Of a stretch of DNA of 64,000 bases, positions 15,046-24,108 are shown piece after piece. Every line of letters starts with the position of its first letter. Within the stretch, counting starts at the first letter, position 1. Where the stretch lies: positions 1 to 64,000 of the forward strand of contig JAFVOU010000042.1 of assembly GCA_017505635.1 (NCBI GenBank), in the 5' to 3' direction. The notes under the pieces are model-generated. The model saw only the letters and a program-made list of their open reading frames with translations. It did not search any database and was not told the DNA's origin. Source of the DNA: Oscillospiraceae bacterium (GTDB lineage: Bacteria > Bacillota > Clostridia > Oscillospirales > Ruminococcaceae). The position numbers and the translations under genes are program-made.

Positions 15046-15090
15046 AAAATATCACCCCATTTAGCTTATAATATGCTATGGGGTGATATT
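15041..15090 (-). promoter_or_regulatory. Hairpin with T run covering the murA ribosome-binding site
   Basis: A perfect 13-base inverted repeat, AATATCACCCCAT (15078-15090 on the minus strand) and ATGGGGTGATATT (15048-15060), flanks a 17-base loop that can extend the stem by three pairs. On the minus strand it is followed at once by a run of Ts that runs into the murA TTG start. The right arm contains the murA Shine-Dalgarno GGGGTGA. The shape is that of an intrinsic terminator or attenuator between murG and murA that would also block murA translation. Confidence 0.7.
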
Positions 15091-15100
15091 GTGTGTAAAA

Positions 15101-16204
15101 TTATAAATCCAGATTTTCGTATATTATATCAACACAGCGAGGGTTATATGCTGTTTTTGCCCTCTGTCCCATATCTGTTATAAGCTGTGGGTTCTGATAC
15201 AGTTTTTCAAAGCTTTCAACAATTGTTTTTTCGTTAAGATTTTTTTCTTCAATAAGAATTGCCGCATCAATATCGCTTAATACCTTGCCATTATAGAACT
15301 GATGGTTTTCAGCAACATTTGGTGATGGAATAAGTATTGATGCCTTGCCCATACAGCTGAGCTCGGCAATTGTAAGTGCACCACAACGGCAGATTATAAT
15401 ATCTGCTGCTGCCATATATTTTGCAATATCGTAAAGATATTCGTTAACGATAATTCTGTCAGGGTTGTTTATGTTATTTTCCTCAAGGAATTTTACAAAG
15501 TTTCCTTCGTCATATCTGCCCACAACGTGATAGTGAACAATATCCTCACGGTTTCTGTTATGTAACACAAGATGCTGCATAGCTTTGTTTACCATAGCTG
15601 CGCCAAGGCTGCCGCCAAAGGACAGCACAACTTTTTTGCCCGCAACGCCAAGTTCTGCCTTTGCTTTTGCTGTATCTGCAAGTGTGATTTCTTCACGCAC
15701 AGGGTTGCCGCAAACAATGCATTTTTCAGGATAAGCCATAAATCTGCTTGCCTTTTCGGTTGCAACAAAAACCTTGTCCACGTTTTTTGACAGCAGCTTG
15801 TTTGTAACACCCGCAAACGCGTTCTGTTCGTGAAGTGCTGTCTTTATGCCTCTTTTTGCAGCACGCAGCACAATAGGTCCCGAAACATATCCGCCTGTCC
15901 CCATAACCAGGTCAGGTTTAAAGTCGTTGAGTATTTTATCTGCTGCCCTGTTGGCTGTAAGCAGATTTTTTAATGTTATAAGATTTCTTTTTATGTTTTC
16001 AGGGGAAAAACTGCGCTGAAAGCCTGTAACCTCCATATGGCTGAATTTATATCCCGCCTGTGTAACAAGCTTATACTCCATCCCCTGTTTTCTGCCCACA
16101 AACATAATGTCTGCATCAGGATGTTCTTTTTTTATTTTTTCAGCAACTGCAAGACCGGGATTGATGTGGCCTGCAGTGCCGCCTGCAGCAATTATAACTT
16201 TCAT
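15101..16204 (-). CDS. murG: UDP-GlcNAc:lipid I GlcNAc transferase MurG
   Basis: A 367-residue GT28 glycosyltransferase at the inner face of the membrane. It converts lipid I to lipid II. The glycine-rich loops GGTAGHINPGLAVA (residues 8-21) and MGTGGYVSGP (about 100-109) are present, as is the donor-binding segment CRCGALTIAELSCMGKASILIP near 264-285. Length is typical. It follows ftsW by two bases and precedes the hairpin in front of murA. Confidence 0.96.
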   Translation of the reverse strand: MKVIIAAGGTAGHINPGLAVAEKIKKEHPDADIMFVGRKQGMEYKLVTQAGYKFSHMEVTGFQRSFSPENIKRNLITLKNLLTANRAADKILNDFKPDLVMGTGGYVSGPIVLRAAKRGIKTALHEQNAFAGVTNKLLSKNVDKVFVATEKASRFMAYPEKCIVCGNPVREEITLADTAKAKAELGVAGKKVVLSFGGSLGAAMVNKAMQHLVLHNRNREDIVHYHVVGRYDEGNFVKFLEENNINNPDRIIVNEYLYDIAKYMAAADIIICRCGALTIAELSCMGKASILIPSPNVAENHQFYNGKVLSDIDAAILIEEKNLNEKTIVESFEKLYQNPQLITDMGQRAKTAYNPRCVDIIYENLDL

Positions 16205-16206
16205 AT

Positions 16207-17385
16207 CTATTCTCCTTTTTCAAGGTTTGCATAACGTGAAACCGACAGAACTATCCCCATTTCACCAAGCAGCATAAGCAGTGAAGTGCCTCCTTCGGAA
16301 AAAAACGGAAGACTGATGCCCGTATTCGGTATCGTATTTGTTGCAACTGCAATATTGAGAAAAGCCTGAATGGTTATCTGCGAAATAACCCCCACAACCA
16401 GCATTGCACCAAATTTATCCTTTGCCCTGAATGCAATATACATACCGCGCAGCAGCAGTGCAAGAAACAGACATATAACAAGCATACCGCCGATAAATCC
16501 AAGTTCCTCACAGATAACCGCAAAAATAAAGTCGTTCTGCGGTTCAGGAAGATGCAGATGTTTCTGTCTGCTGTTGCCAAGACCAAGGCCAAACAGACCG
16601 CCGCTGCCTATGGCAAGCAGACTCTGATAACTCTGATAGCCACTGCCACGCAAATCACTTTCAGGATTCTGCCACGCTGTAATACGCGACATTGCACGGT
16701 CCCAAAGTCCTGCAGGGTTAAGAAAATATGCCATCACTACTGCCAGTACAACAAGCAGAACCCCCAGAAAGAAAAACTTTTCGTTGGTGCCGCCAATCCA
16801 CATCATAATTGCACCTATTGCACATATGATAAGTGTAGCGGAAATATGAGGTTCCACAATAACAAGGCCTGCTATGGACCCCAGCAGAATGAGAAACGGC
16901 AGTAGACCATATTTGAATGTACGCATTTTCTGCGTACCAAACCGCTGTATCCAATCGGCAAATATCAGGATAACTGTAAACTTTGCAATCTCTGAAGGCT
17001 GAAAAGTAGGTCCGCCCGGAATAAAAATCCACCTGTTTGCATAGTTGATTTCCGGCATAAAGAAAACCAGCACCAGCAGAATATAAGTTATACCCAGAAT
17101 CAGCAGTGTGTAACGTCTCCAGATATGATAATCCCATTTTGAAACAAACATCATTATCCCAAGACCTGCCGCTGCATAAAGGGCCTGGTCCTTGATGTAG
17201 TGCAGACTGTCGCCGCGTTCGTAAAGACCCTTAACATAACTTGCAGAATAAAGCATTATAAGCCCTACCCCAAGCAGGATAATGGTTATAACCAGCAAAG
17301 GCAAATCCACATTTGTGCCCTTTTCGGCAAAGCGGAAAAAACTTTTTATATTAAATTTTCTGTTGCGGTGTTTTCTCTGCTCCAA
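16207..17385 (-). CDS. ftsW: SEDS peptidoglycan polymerase FtsW/SpoVE
   Basis: A 392-residue membrane protein with about ten spans, of the SEDS family. These glycosyltransferases polymerise lipid II together with a class B PBP. Conserved pieces are PGGPTFQPSEIAKF (residues 126-139), the ESDLRGSGYQS loop, and the C-terminal PNTGISLPFFSEGGTSLL. The start is TTG at 17385, eight bases after AGAGGT. Beside a SpoVD-like PBP it could be the spore-cortex SpoVE or the divisome FtsW; the sequence does not decide. It directly follows mraY; the usual murD is missing. Confidence 0.9.
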   Translation of the reverse strand: MEQRKHRNRKFNIKSFFRFAEKGTNVDLPLLVITIILLGVGLIMLYSASYVKGLYERGDSLHYIKDQALYAAAGLGIMMFVSKWDYHIWRRYTLLILGITYILLVLVFFMPEINYANRWIFIPGGPTFQPSEIAKFTVILIFADWIQRFGTQKMRTFKYGLLPFLILLGSIAGLVIVEPHISATLIICAIGAIMMWIGGTNEKFFFLGVLLVVLAVVMAYFLNPAGLWDRAMSRITAWQNPESDLRGSGYQSYQSLLAIGSGGLFGLGLGNSRQKHLHLPEPQNDFIFAVICEELGFIGGMLVICLFLALLLRGMYIAFRAKDKFGAMLVVGVISQITIQAFLNIAVATNTIPNTGISLPFFSEGGTSLLMLLGEMGIVLSVSRYANLEKGE

Positions 17386-17412
17386 AAGGATATACCTCTT
17401 TCTCTGTAAATT

Positions 17413-18426
17413 TTAACACATATACATATAAAGATAAGCCAGGGCACTGAAAATAATTGCAACCAGACTGAATACGCACACAATTTTAACCTCGCTCCAG
17501 CCGCTCATTTCGTAATGGTGGTGGATAGGGCTCATCTTGAAGATACGTTTGCCGTGTGTAAGTTTAAAGTATGTCACCTGAATCATAACGCTGAGTGCTT
17601 CGATAGTATAGATGATACCGATAAGTACAAGCACCTCCGGACGGTTTACAGCCCATGCCATTGCAACAACACTGCCGCCAAGGAACATACTGCCTGTGTC
17701 GCCCATAAACACTTTTGCAGGATAGAAATTCCACACAAGGAAACCTGCAAGGGCACCTGCAAGAGCACATGCAAAAATGGAATTTGCATAGTAACCGTAA
17801 GATGCCGAAATCATAAAGAATCCAAGTGCAACTATAAATGTTACACTGGAGCACAGACCGTCGATACCATCGGTAAGGTTAACAGCATTAACCATAAAAG
17901 TGATACCTGCAAAAACGATAGGATAGTAAAAATATCCAAGATCAACAACACCAACCCACGGAATTGTAACCGCTGTGCTTATATGGCCAATCATATACTG
18001 TGCAACAAGAAATGCTGCTGTTACAGCAAACTGAAGCACAAGTTTCTGTTTTTCGGTAAGACCGAGGTTGCGTTTTTTTACAACCTTGATATAGTCATCA
18101 ACAAAGCCGATAAAACCAAAAGCCAGTGCTGTAATAACACTGATAAGCAGGCTCATATTCTGATTCTGGTATGTTTCCTGCATAAGTGCCGGTTCGCTGT
18201 TTAAAAGAAGTGAATACCCTGCAATTATACCGGCAAGTGTACCTGCAAAAAACATAAGGCCGCCCATTGTAGGTGTACCCTGTTTTGTCTGATGCCATGT
18301 AGGACCGATTTCGTTTATAGTCTGCCCGTATTTAAGCTTTCTTAACCAAGGGATAACAACATAACCGCTCATGGCTGTGATAAGAAAAGCCGCAAAAGTA
18401 GCAACCAAAAATGATATTCTAACCAT
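17413..18426 (-). CDS. mraY: Phospho-N-acetylmuramoyl-pentapeptide transferase MraY
   Basis: A 337-residue polytopic membrane enzyme that joins phospho-MurNAc-pentapeptide to undecaprenyl phosphate, making lipid I. Catalytic motifs are visible: GFVDDYIKV near residue 110, NLTDGIDGL near 188, FMGDTGSMFLGG near 242, and the histidine cluster SPIHHHYE near 300. Length fits. Start ATG with GGAG. It lies 15 bases after murF. Confidence 0.97.
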   Translation of the reverse strand: MVRISFLVATFAAFLITAMSGYVVIPWLRKLKYGQTINEIGPTWHQTKQGTPTMGGLMFFAGTLAGIIAGYSLLLNSEPALMQETYQNQNMSLLISVITALAFGFIGFVDDYIKVVKKRNLGLTEKQKLVLQFAVTAAFLVAQYMIGHISTAVTIPWVGVVDLGYFYYPIVFAGITFMVNAVNLTDGIDGLCSSVTFIVALGFFMISASYGYYANSIFACALAGALAGFLVWNFYPAKVFMGDTGSMFLGGSVVAMAWAVNRPEVLVLIGIIYTIEALSVMIQVTYFKLTHGKRIFKMSPIHHHYEMSGWSEVKIVCVFSLVAIIFSALAYLYMYMC

Positions 18427-18441
18427 AAAAACTCCTGTATT

Positions 18442-19791
18442 TTAATAAACCTTTTCTATAATCTGCTCAAATGCCATGCCTCTGCTTGCCTTAAAGATAA
18501 CTGTGTCACCTTTCTGCATAATGGATTTGAGATAATCTGCCAAAGCCTGCTTTGTGTTAAACAGCTGGCCTGCGCCGAAACCTTCGGCAATAAAGCGTGC
18601 TTTATCGCCAAAACACAGCATAACGTTTACACCCTGCTGTCTTGCATATTCGCCCACTGCAAAGTGCATTCTGTCACTGTCTTCGCCAAGTTCCAGCATA
18701 TCACCGAACACACAGATTTTTCTGCCTCCTGCGATGGTGCAAACTGTGTTTACCGCAGCACGCATACTGTCAGGGCTTGCATTGTAGCAGTCTTCCACAA
18801 ATGTGATACCGTCTTTTTCCACAACCTTGCCGCGCATACCGCTTGGCACATAGCCTGCAAGATTTTTTGCTGTCTGCACAGGGTCAAAACCCATAGCTGT
18901 AACAACTGTATATGCAGAAAGGGCATTCATAACATTGTGCATGCCCACAGCAGGAATTGTACACTGAACTTCACCGTGAACCTTGTCGCAGATTGTAAAT
19001 TCGGTGCTTAAACCTTTGCTTACAATATTTTTTGCTGTTACATCCGCATCTTTGTTTTCGATGGCAAAATATTTTACATTAAGCGGATTTTCAACCTTTG
19101 CGGATTTTAAAAATTTATCATCGCCGTTAAGAACAAGAACACCGTCTTTGTCCATACCGTCGCACATTTCCATTTTGGCTTTAAGGATATTTTCCTGGCT
19201 GCCAAGCTTTTCAAGATGGCTTACACCTATACAGGAAATAACCGCATATTTCGGCTTTGCCGCACAGGAAAGTTTGTGGACATCACCAAGGTCATCCATG
19301 CCCATTTCCAGAATTGCATATTTATCGCTGTGTGTAAAACCGAAAATTGTCTGCGGCATACCGATTTCGTTGTTGTGGTTGCCAAGGCTGCGCACTGTCT
19401 GTGCAAAAGGTGCGAGTGCTGTATAGACAAAATCCTTTGTGCTGGTTTTGCCAACACTGCCTGTTACACCGATAACCTCAATATCAAAAATATCTCTGTG
19501 GTTTGCGCCAAGCTGAATGCTTGCATCAAGAATATTGGGTACTATAGCCTGCTTGTGTGCAGGTACGTTTTCGATATAGTTTTCGGTCAGCACATAGCAG
19601 GCACCCATTTCGATTGCCTTTGCCGCATAGTCCTCACCGTTTACCCTTTCGCCACGGATAGCAAGAAAAACACTGTCTTTTTCCACCTTGCGGGAGTCAA
19701 CTACAACGGAAGATACAACAACATCTTCCATAGGTACTGCAATATCTTTTAAAAGCTGGGACAGATAAATCTTTTCCAATTTATTTTTCAT
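18442..19791 (-). CDS. murF: UDP-MurNAc-tripeptide:D-Ala-D-Ala ligase MurF
   Basis: A 449-residue Mur ligase that completes the cytoplasmic pentapeptide precursor with ATP. The P-loop GVTGSVGKTSTKD is near residue 110, the EMGMDDLGDVHKL segment near 165, and EDCYNASPDSM near 320 is the usual MurF motif before the C-terminal domain. The gene overlaps the end of murE by 11 bases, suggesting coupled translation. Confidence 0.96.
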   Translation of the reverse strand: MKNKLEKIYLSQLLKDIAVPMEDVVVSSVVVDSRKVEKDSVFLAIRGERVNGEDYAAKAIEMGACYVLTENYIENVPAHKQAIVPNILDASIQLGANHRDIFDIEVIGVTGSVGKTSTKDFVYTALAPFAQTVRSLGNHNNEIGMPQTIFGFTHSDKYAILEMGMDDLGDVHKLSCAAKPKYAVISCIGVSHLEKLGSQENILKAKMEMCDGMDKDGVLVLNGDDKFLKSAKVENPLNVKYFAIENKDADVTAKNIVSKGLSTEFTICDKVHGEVQCTIPAVGMHNVMNALSAYTVVTAMGFDPVQTAKNLAGYVPSGMRGKVVEKDGITFVEDCYNASPDSMRAAVNTVCTIAGGRKICVFGDMLELGEDSDRMHFAVGEYARQQGVNVMLCFGDKARFIAEGFGAGQLFNTKQALADYLKSIMQKGDTVIFKASRGMAFEQIIEKVY

Positions 19792-21229
19792 TCCTTTTTT
19801 TCATATATTCTTCTACTATTTTATGTTCGTCAAGGTAGAGTGTGATTTTATCTATAACCTGATAATCCTCATGACCTTTGCCGCACAAAATAAGTATGTC
19901 ATTATATTGTAACATATCCAGTGCCATTTTAATAGCTTTTCTTCGGTCAACTTCGGTAATATGAGGTATTTTATTTTCGATTAACCCGCCAACTGCATCA
20001 TCGATAATGCTCTGTGGGTCTTCGCCGCGTGGGTTATCGCTGGTAAGCACCGCAAAATCAGCATATTTTGCAACTGCTTCGCTCATATATTTTCGTTTTT
20101 TAGGGTCGCGTTCGCCTGCACATCCGTAAAGCACAATAAATCTGTTCTGTGCAAAGGGTTTAAGCCCGCTTAAAACATTTTCCAGACCGTCAGGTGTGTG
20201 GGCATAGTCGCAGATAACGGTAAACGGTTCTTTGACAAGCACCTCACATCTGCCTTTAACCCCTTTTATATTTTTCATGTCTGCACATATATCTGCAATA
20301 TCAAATCCGAGGCACTGACAGGCAAGGGCACTGCCTATTGCATTCTGCACCGAATATTCACCCGGCATGGAAAATTCCACACGGTTGATGCTGCCGCAGC
20401 TTACCATAATAAATTTTGAACCTGTTCCGCTTAACTGAATGTTTTTTGCGGTGCAGTCAGCACTGTCATCCTTAAGCGAGAATGTAACAGTATTTTTTTC
20501 GCTGCCTTTGTACTGCTGTGCAATACGTCTGCCGTATTCGTCATCGGCATTGATAATGATATTTTTGCTGTTTTCAAAAAGAATACATTTTGCTTTAAAG
20601 TATTCTTCCATTGTCTTGTGATAATCAAGGTGGTCCTGTGTAAGATTGGTAAATACCGCAACATCAAACAGAATGCCATAAAGTCTCTGCTGAACAAGCG
20701 CCATGCTGGAAACTTCCATAACAACATATTCGCATCCGCTTTTATACATCTGATTCAGCAGCACATTAAGTTCCCATGCCTGCGGTGTTGTGTATTTTGC
20801 AGGAATATCCTGGTCGCCTATCATATTCTGTATTGTACCGATAAGCCCCACCTTTTTTCCCTGCTGCTGCAGGATATCCTTGATAAGATAGGTGGATGTT
20901 GTTTTGCCGTTGGTGCCTGTGATACCAATCATCTTCATTTTGCGGGAAGGATTGTCAAAAAAGTTTGCACAAAGCAAGGCATATGCCTTTTTGCTGTCAG
21001 GTACAATAATCTGATTTGGAACACCCATATCTCTTTCGCAAACGATAAGCTGTGCACCAATTTCTGCTGCTTTCTGTGCAAAGGTGTGTCCGTCAAAACT
21101 GCCGCCCTTGCAGCACACAAACGCACAGCCTTTTTCCACCTTGCGGGAATCATCGGTAACAAATGATATTTCACAGTCATTGATTTTTCCTCTGTATTCA
21201 ATTCCATTCAACAAAGACAGTACGTTCAT
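19781..21229 (-). CDS. murE: UDP-MurNAc-L-Ala-D-Glu:meso-DAP ligase MurE
   Basis: A 482-residue Mur ligase adding the third amino acid of the stem peptide. The P-loop GITGTNGKTTSTYL is at about residues 107-120. The substrate-specificity motif DNPRGEDP, near residue 400, is the form known from meso-diaminopimelate enzymes, so a DAP-type wall is inferred. Length is typical. The ATG lies 18 bases after the transpeptidase gene. Confidence 0.95.
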   Translation of the reverse strand: MNVLSLLNGIEYRGKINDCEISFVTDDSRKVEKGCAFVCCKGGSFDGHTFAQKAAEIGAQLIVCERDMGVPNQIIVPDSKKAYALLCANFFDNPSRKMKMIGITGTNGKTTSTYLIKDILQQQGKKVGLIGTIQNMIGDQDIPAKYTTPQAWELNVLLNQMYKSGCEYVVMEVSSMALVQQRLYGILFDVAVFTNLTQDHLDYHKTMEEYFKAKCILFENSKNIIINADDEYGRRIAQQYKGSEKNTVTFSLKDDSADCTAKNIQLSGTGSKFIMVSCGSINRVEFSMPGEYSVQNAIGSALACQCLGFDIADICADMKNIKGVKGRCEVLVKEPFTVICDYAHTPDGLENVLSGLKPFAQNRFIVLYGCAGERDPKKRKYMSEAVAKYADFAVLTSDNPRGEDPQSIIDDAVGGLIENKIPHITEVDRRKAIKMALDMLQYNDILILCGKGHEDYQVIDKITLYLDEHKIVEEYMKKRNEK

Positions 21230-21247
21230 AAGTCTTTCCTTTCGATA

Positions 21248-23473
21248 TTATTCAAATGCAGTTGTGGTGGTAAGATTTATCTCCACAACAGTGCCCATAG
21301 GTATTTTTTCACCCGACGGTATTGCCTGCGAAATAACCACTGCATCACTGCCGGAAGCAGAAACACCGCTGAATTTTACGTTGAGTCCCAGCCCACGCAT
21401 TATGTTTTCGGCATCAGATGCAGATTTATTTGTCAGGTCAGGAACTGTGACCATTACACTTTCTGTATCAGCGTCGGTATACAGCACAACAATGCTGCCT
21501 TTCTGAACCTTCATACTGTTCAGCGGGAACTGGGAAACAACGGTATTACCGCTGCCCACAACCTTAACATTAAAGCCTGCACGCTGCAAAGTTACCCTTG
21601 CATCTGTTACATTTTGTCCGGTTACATAGTTTACATGCTGGCTTACATTTGCTTTTTCAGCCTCGGTATATACCGGTTCCACACCAAGATACGGAAGTAT
21701 TTCACCCATAAGGTCACCTACAACAGGACCTGACAGGTTACCGCCGTAGTATGAATATGTTCTTGGTTCGTCAAAGAATATAAGTATTGCAATTTCAGGG
21801 TCATCACAAGGTGCAACACCAACGTAGGAAGCAATATAGTCATCGTCCATTGCTGTGTCCAGTTTCTGTGATGTACCGGATTTGCCGCCTACACGGTAAC
21901 CCGGAACATAGGACCATCTTGCATTGTAGTTTGTGCCGTTTTCCAGCAACATACCACAGATAAGTTCGCTAACTTCTTCACTGATAACCTGACGTTTAGG
22001 TTCCGGTGTAAGATCTTTTACCACATTGCCGTCCTCATCCACAAGTGAGGAAACAAGATGTGGTGTAACAAGGTTGCCGCCGTTTACCGCTGTGGCAACC
22101 GCTGTAATCATTTGTATAGGTGTAACTTTAAAGGTCTGGCCGAAAGAGTTACTTGCCAGACTTGTTTCGTTCATTGTCTGTGCATTGTAGGTAATGCTTT
22201 TCTGTTCGCCCGGCAGGTCTATACCTGTTTTCTCGGACATACCAAAGGATTCAAAGTAATCCACAAATGTCTGGATACCCATTCGCTGACCCATATCTAT
22301 AAATGATGGGTTGCAGGACTGGATAAGTGCCTGTTCGAATGTAAGCGGGCCGTGACCTGAAGTCTGGTTGCACTTGATACGCCAGCCTCCGACTTCAACA
22401 TAACCTTTGCAGTAAAAGCCCGTGTGTGTTGTTGCCGCACCGCTATCCAGTGCTGATGCTGCCGTTACAATTTTGAAAACCGAACCAGGCTCGTAAAGGT
22501 CAGAAACCGCCTTGTTTCTCCACTGTGTCTGACGTGCCTGACTTACCGCATTGTTGTATTCTGCGTCATCTGTAATGGCTTCTATTGCAGCCTTTACCTC
22601 TTCATCGTATATTTCAAAAGGCTGGTTAGGGTCAAAGTCCGGTTTGGTTGACATTGCATAAATTTCGCCTGTTTTAACGTTCATAACAATGCCTACACCA
22701 CGGCACTGTACGTTGTATTCTTCAACCTTGGCGGACAGACGTTTTTCAAGAAAATGCTGTATTGTCTCGTCTATTGTGGTAACAAGGCTGTAGCCGTTGC
22801 GGGCTGCATTGAGTTCTTCATATTCATAACCCATATCAAGCCCCCAGCCGTTTTTAGCCGAAATTACCCTGCCCTGAACACCTGTAAGTTCTTCATCATA
22901 ATAACTTTCAAGCCCTGCAAGACCCTGATTGTCGGTGCCGCAGAAACCAAGAATTGTTGCAGCAAAACTGCCGTAAGGATAATAGCGTTTGTAATCTTCC
23001 ACAAGATTTACACCATCTATTTCTTCCTCCTGACACCACTGACGGATGGCATCTGCTTCGGGTTTATCTATTTTATATTCAATTATCTCGTAATAGCTGC
23101 TGGTTTTTTTAAGTTTTTCAAGGGTTCTTTCCCTGTCTGCACCAAGAATTTCTTCCAGCTTTTCTGCAATGCGTGCATGCTGTTCTTCATCGCTTTCTGC
23201 AGGAGAAACAAAAACCGTCCAAACAGTTGCACTCTGTGCAAGCACCTTCATATTGCGGTCATATATTGTGCCGCGTTTAGGGGATATTTTTGTATCCCGC
23301 AGCTGTATCGAAGATGCCTTGACCTTGTATTCCTCGTAATTTACAATCTGAACATTAATCATATTGTAAACAATACAGGCAACACCAAGAAAAACGAACA
23401 GCATAACAAGATTTGCTCTTTTGCTCATTTTTGATGTCACTTTATTCTGATTAACCTTTGAATTTTTATCCAA
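21248..23473 (-). CDS. pbpB: Class B penicillin-binding protein with PASTA domains (FtsI/SpoVD type)
   Basis: A 741-residue transpeptidase with one N-terminal membrane span (about residues 20-40) and a dimerisation/pedestal domain. The catalytic domain carries GSVFK (active serine near residue 332), SCN near 383 and KSGTS near 530. Two PASTA domains (about 600-741) end the protein. Such proteins crosslink peptidoglycan with an FtsW/SpoVE partner; PASTA domains sit on FtsI-type and on SpoVD-type proteins. The start is TTG at 23473 after GAGG. A 121-base gap with a long hairpin separates it from ftsL. Either pbpB or spoVD is possible as the name. Confidence 0.92.
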   Translation of the reverse strand: MDKNSKVNQNKVTSKMSKRANLVMLFVFLGVACIVYNMINVQIVNYEEYKVKASSIQLRDTKISPKRGTIYDRNMKVLAQSATVWTVFVSPAESDEEQHARIAEKLEEILGADRERTLEKLKKTSSYYEIIEYKIDKPEADAIRQWCQEEEIDGVNLVEDYKRYYPYGSFAATILGFCGTDNQGLAGLESYYDEELTGVQGRVISAKNGWGLDMGYEYEELNAARNGYSLVTTIDETIQHFLEKRLSAKVEEYNVQCRGVGIVMNVKTGEIYAMSTKPDFDPNQPFEIYDEEVKAAIEAITDDAEYNNAVSQARQTQWRNKAVSDLYEPGSVFKIVTAASALDSGAATTHTGFYCKGYVEVGGWRIKCNQTSGHGPLTFEQALIQSCNPSFIDMGQRMGIQTFVDYFESFGMSEKTGIDLPGEQKSITYNAQTMNETSLASNSFGQTFKVTPIQMITAVATAVNGGNLVTPHLVSSLVDEDGNVVKDLTPEPKRQVISEEVSELICGMLLENGTNYNARWSYVPGYRVGGKSGTSQKLDTAMDDDYIASYVGVAPCDDPEIAILIFFDEPRTYSYYGGNLSGPVVGDLMGEILPYLGVEPVYTEAEKANVSQHVNYVTGQNVTDARVTLQRAGFNVKVVGSGNTVVSQFPLNSMKVQKGSIVVLYTDADTESVMVTVPDLTNKSASDAENIMRGLGLNVKFSGVSASGSDAVVISQAIPSGEKIPMGTVVEINLTTTTAFE

Positions 23474-23510
23474 GACAATAACCTCGTTTATTAAATGTCC
23501 ATATACAGAA

Positions 23511-23578
23511 AACAGGGCTTACTGTTAAGAGGTCTACACGCAAGTCATAGCGTGAACCCCTAAGTGTAAACCCTTGTT
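23511..23578 (-). other. Long imperfect stem-loop between ftsL and pbpB
   Basis: On the minus strand, AACAAGGG at one end pairs with CCCTGTT at the other. UUUAC/GUAAG, UUA/UAA and GGGGU/ACCUC follow inwards, and CACGC/GCGTG close an 8-base loop (23537-23554). Nearly the whole 68 bases fold on themselves with small bulges. There is no T run, so it is not a simple terminator. It lies in the 5' region of pbpB. Confidence 0.65.
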
Positions 23579-23594
23579 GTTTATGTATATTTTT

Positions 23595-24071
23595 TTATTG
23601 TGCAAAATATGACAAAACCGGCTGAACGGCTTCTTCGATTTTATCACCTAAATTTTCACCGCTGAACTCCACCTTGTTTTCGCTTTCTATTTCGATGTAT
23701 TCAACCTGTGCGGAATCCATTTTTACCATACCCAAAACATTCACGGCATAGTCTTCGATTTCATTCAGACTCATACGGCTTTCCAGTGTAAAATCAAGAT
23801 ATGCTTTTTCACTTTCAAGTTCAGTGATTTCTTTCTGCACCTGTGAGATATCTGTTGTAATTTCTGTAATCTGGCTGTTTGTGTAGATAACACCTATAAC
23901 CATACTTACAGCAACTGCTATGGACAATACGTTCAGAACAGTTTTAAAGGCTTTTTTATTTTTAAGCTTAACAGTTTTTGCCTGCTGCTGTGGCTTTGAC
24001 TGTTTTTCCGGTTTTGGCTCCAGCAGAGATTCGTACATCGACAAATCATATGCAATATTCTGTCTGTCCAT
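23595..24071 (-). CDS. ftsL: FtsL-like cell division protein
   Basis: A 158-residue bitopic protein. A Gln/Lys-rich cytoplasmic N-terminus precedes one membrane span (about residues 46-65). A coiled coil follows (TDISQVQKEITELESEKAYL) and then LNEIEDYAVNVLGMVKMD, the usual FtsL end segment. FtsL binds FtsB/DivIC and FtsQ and helps activate the septal synthases. Identification rests on position between rsmH and pbpB and on topology rather than strong sequence identity. Start has AAAGGAG. Confidence 0.82.
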   Translation of the reverse strand: MDRQNIAYDLSMYESLLEPKPEKQSKPQQQAKTVKLKNKKAFKTVLNVLSIAVAVSMVIGVIYTNSQITEITTDISQVQKEITELESEKAYLDFTLESRMSLNEIEDYAVNVLGMVKMDSAQVEYIEIESENKVEFSGENLGDKIEEAVQPVLSYFAQ

Positions 24072-24108
24072 AACTTGTTTCTCCTTTACAGTTTATTATA
24101 TGTTCTGC

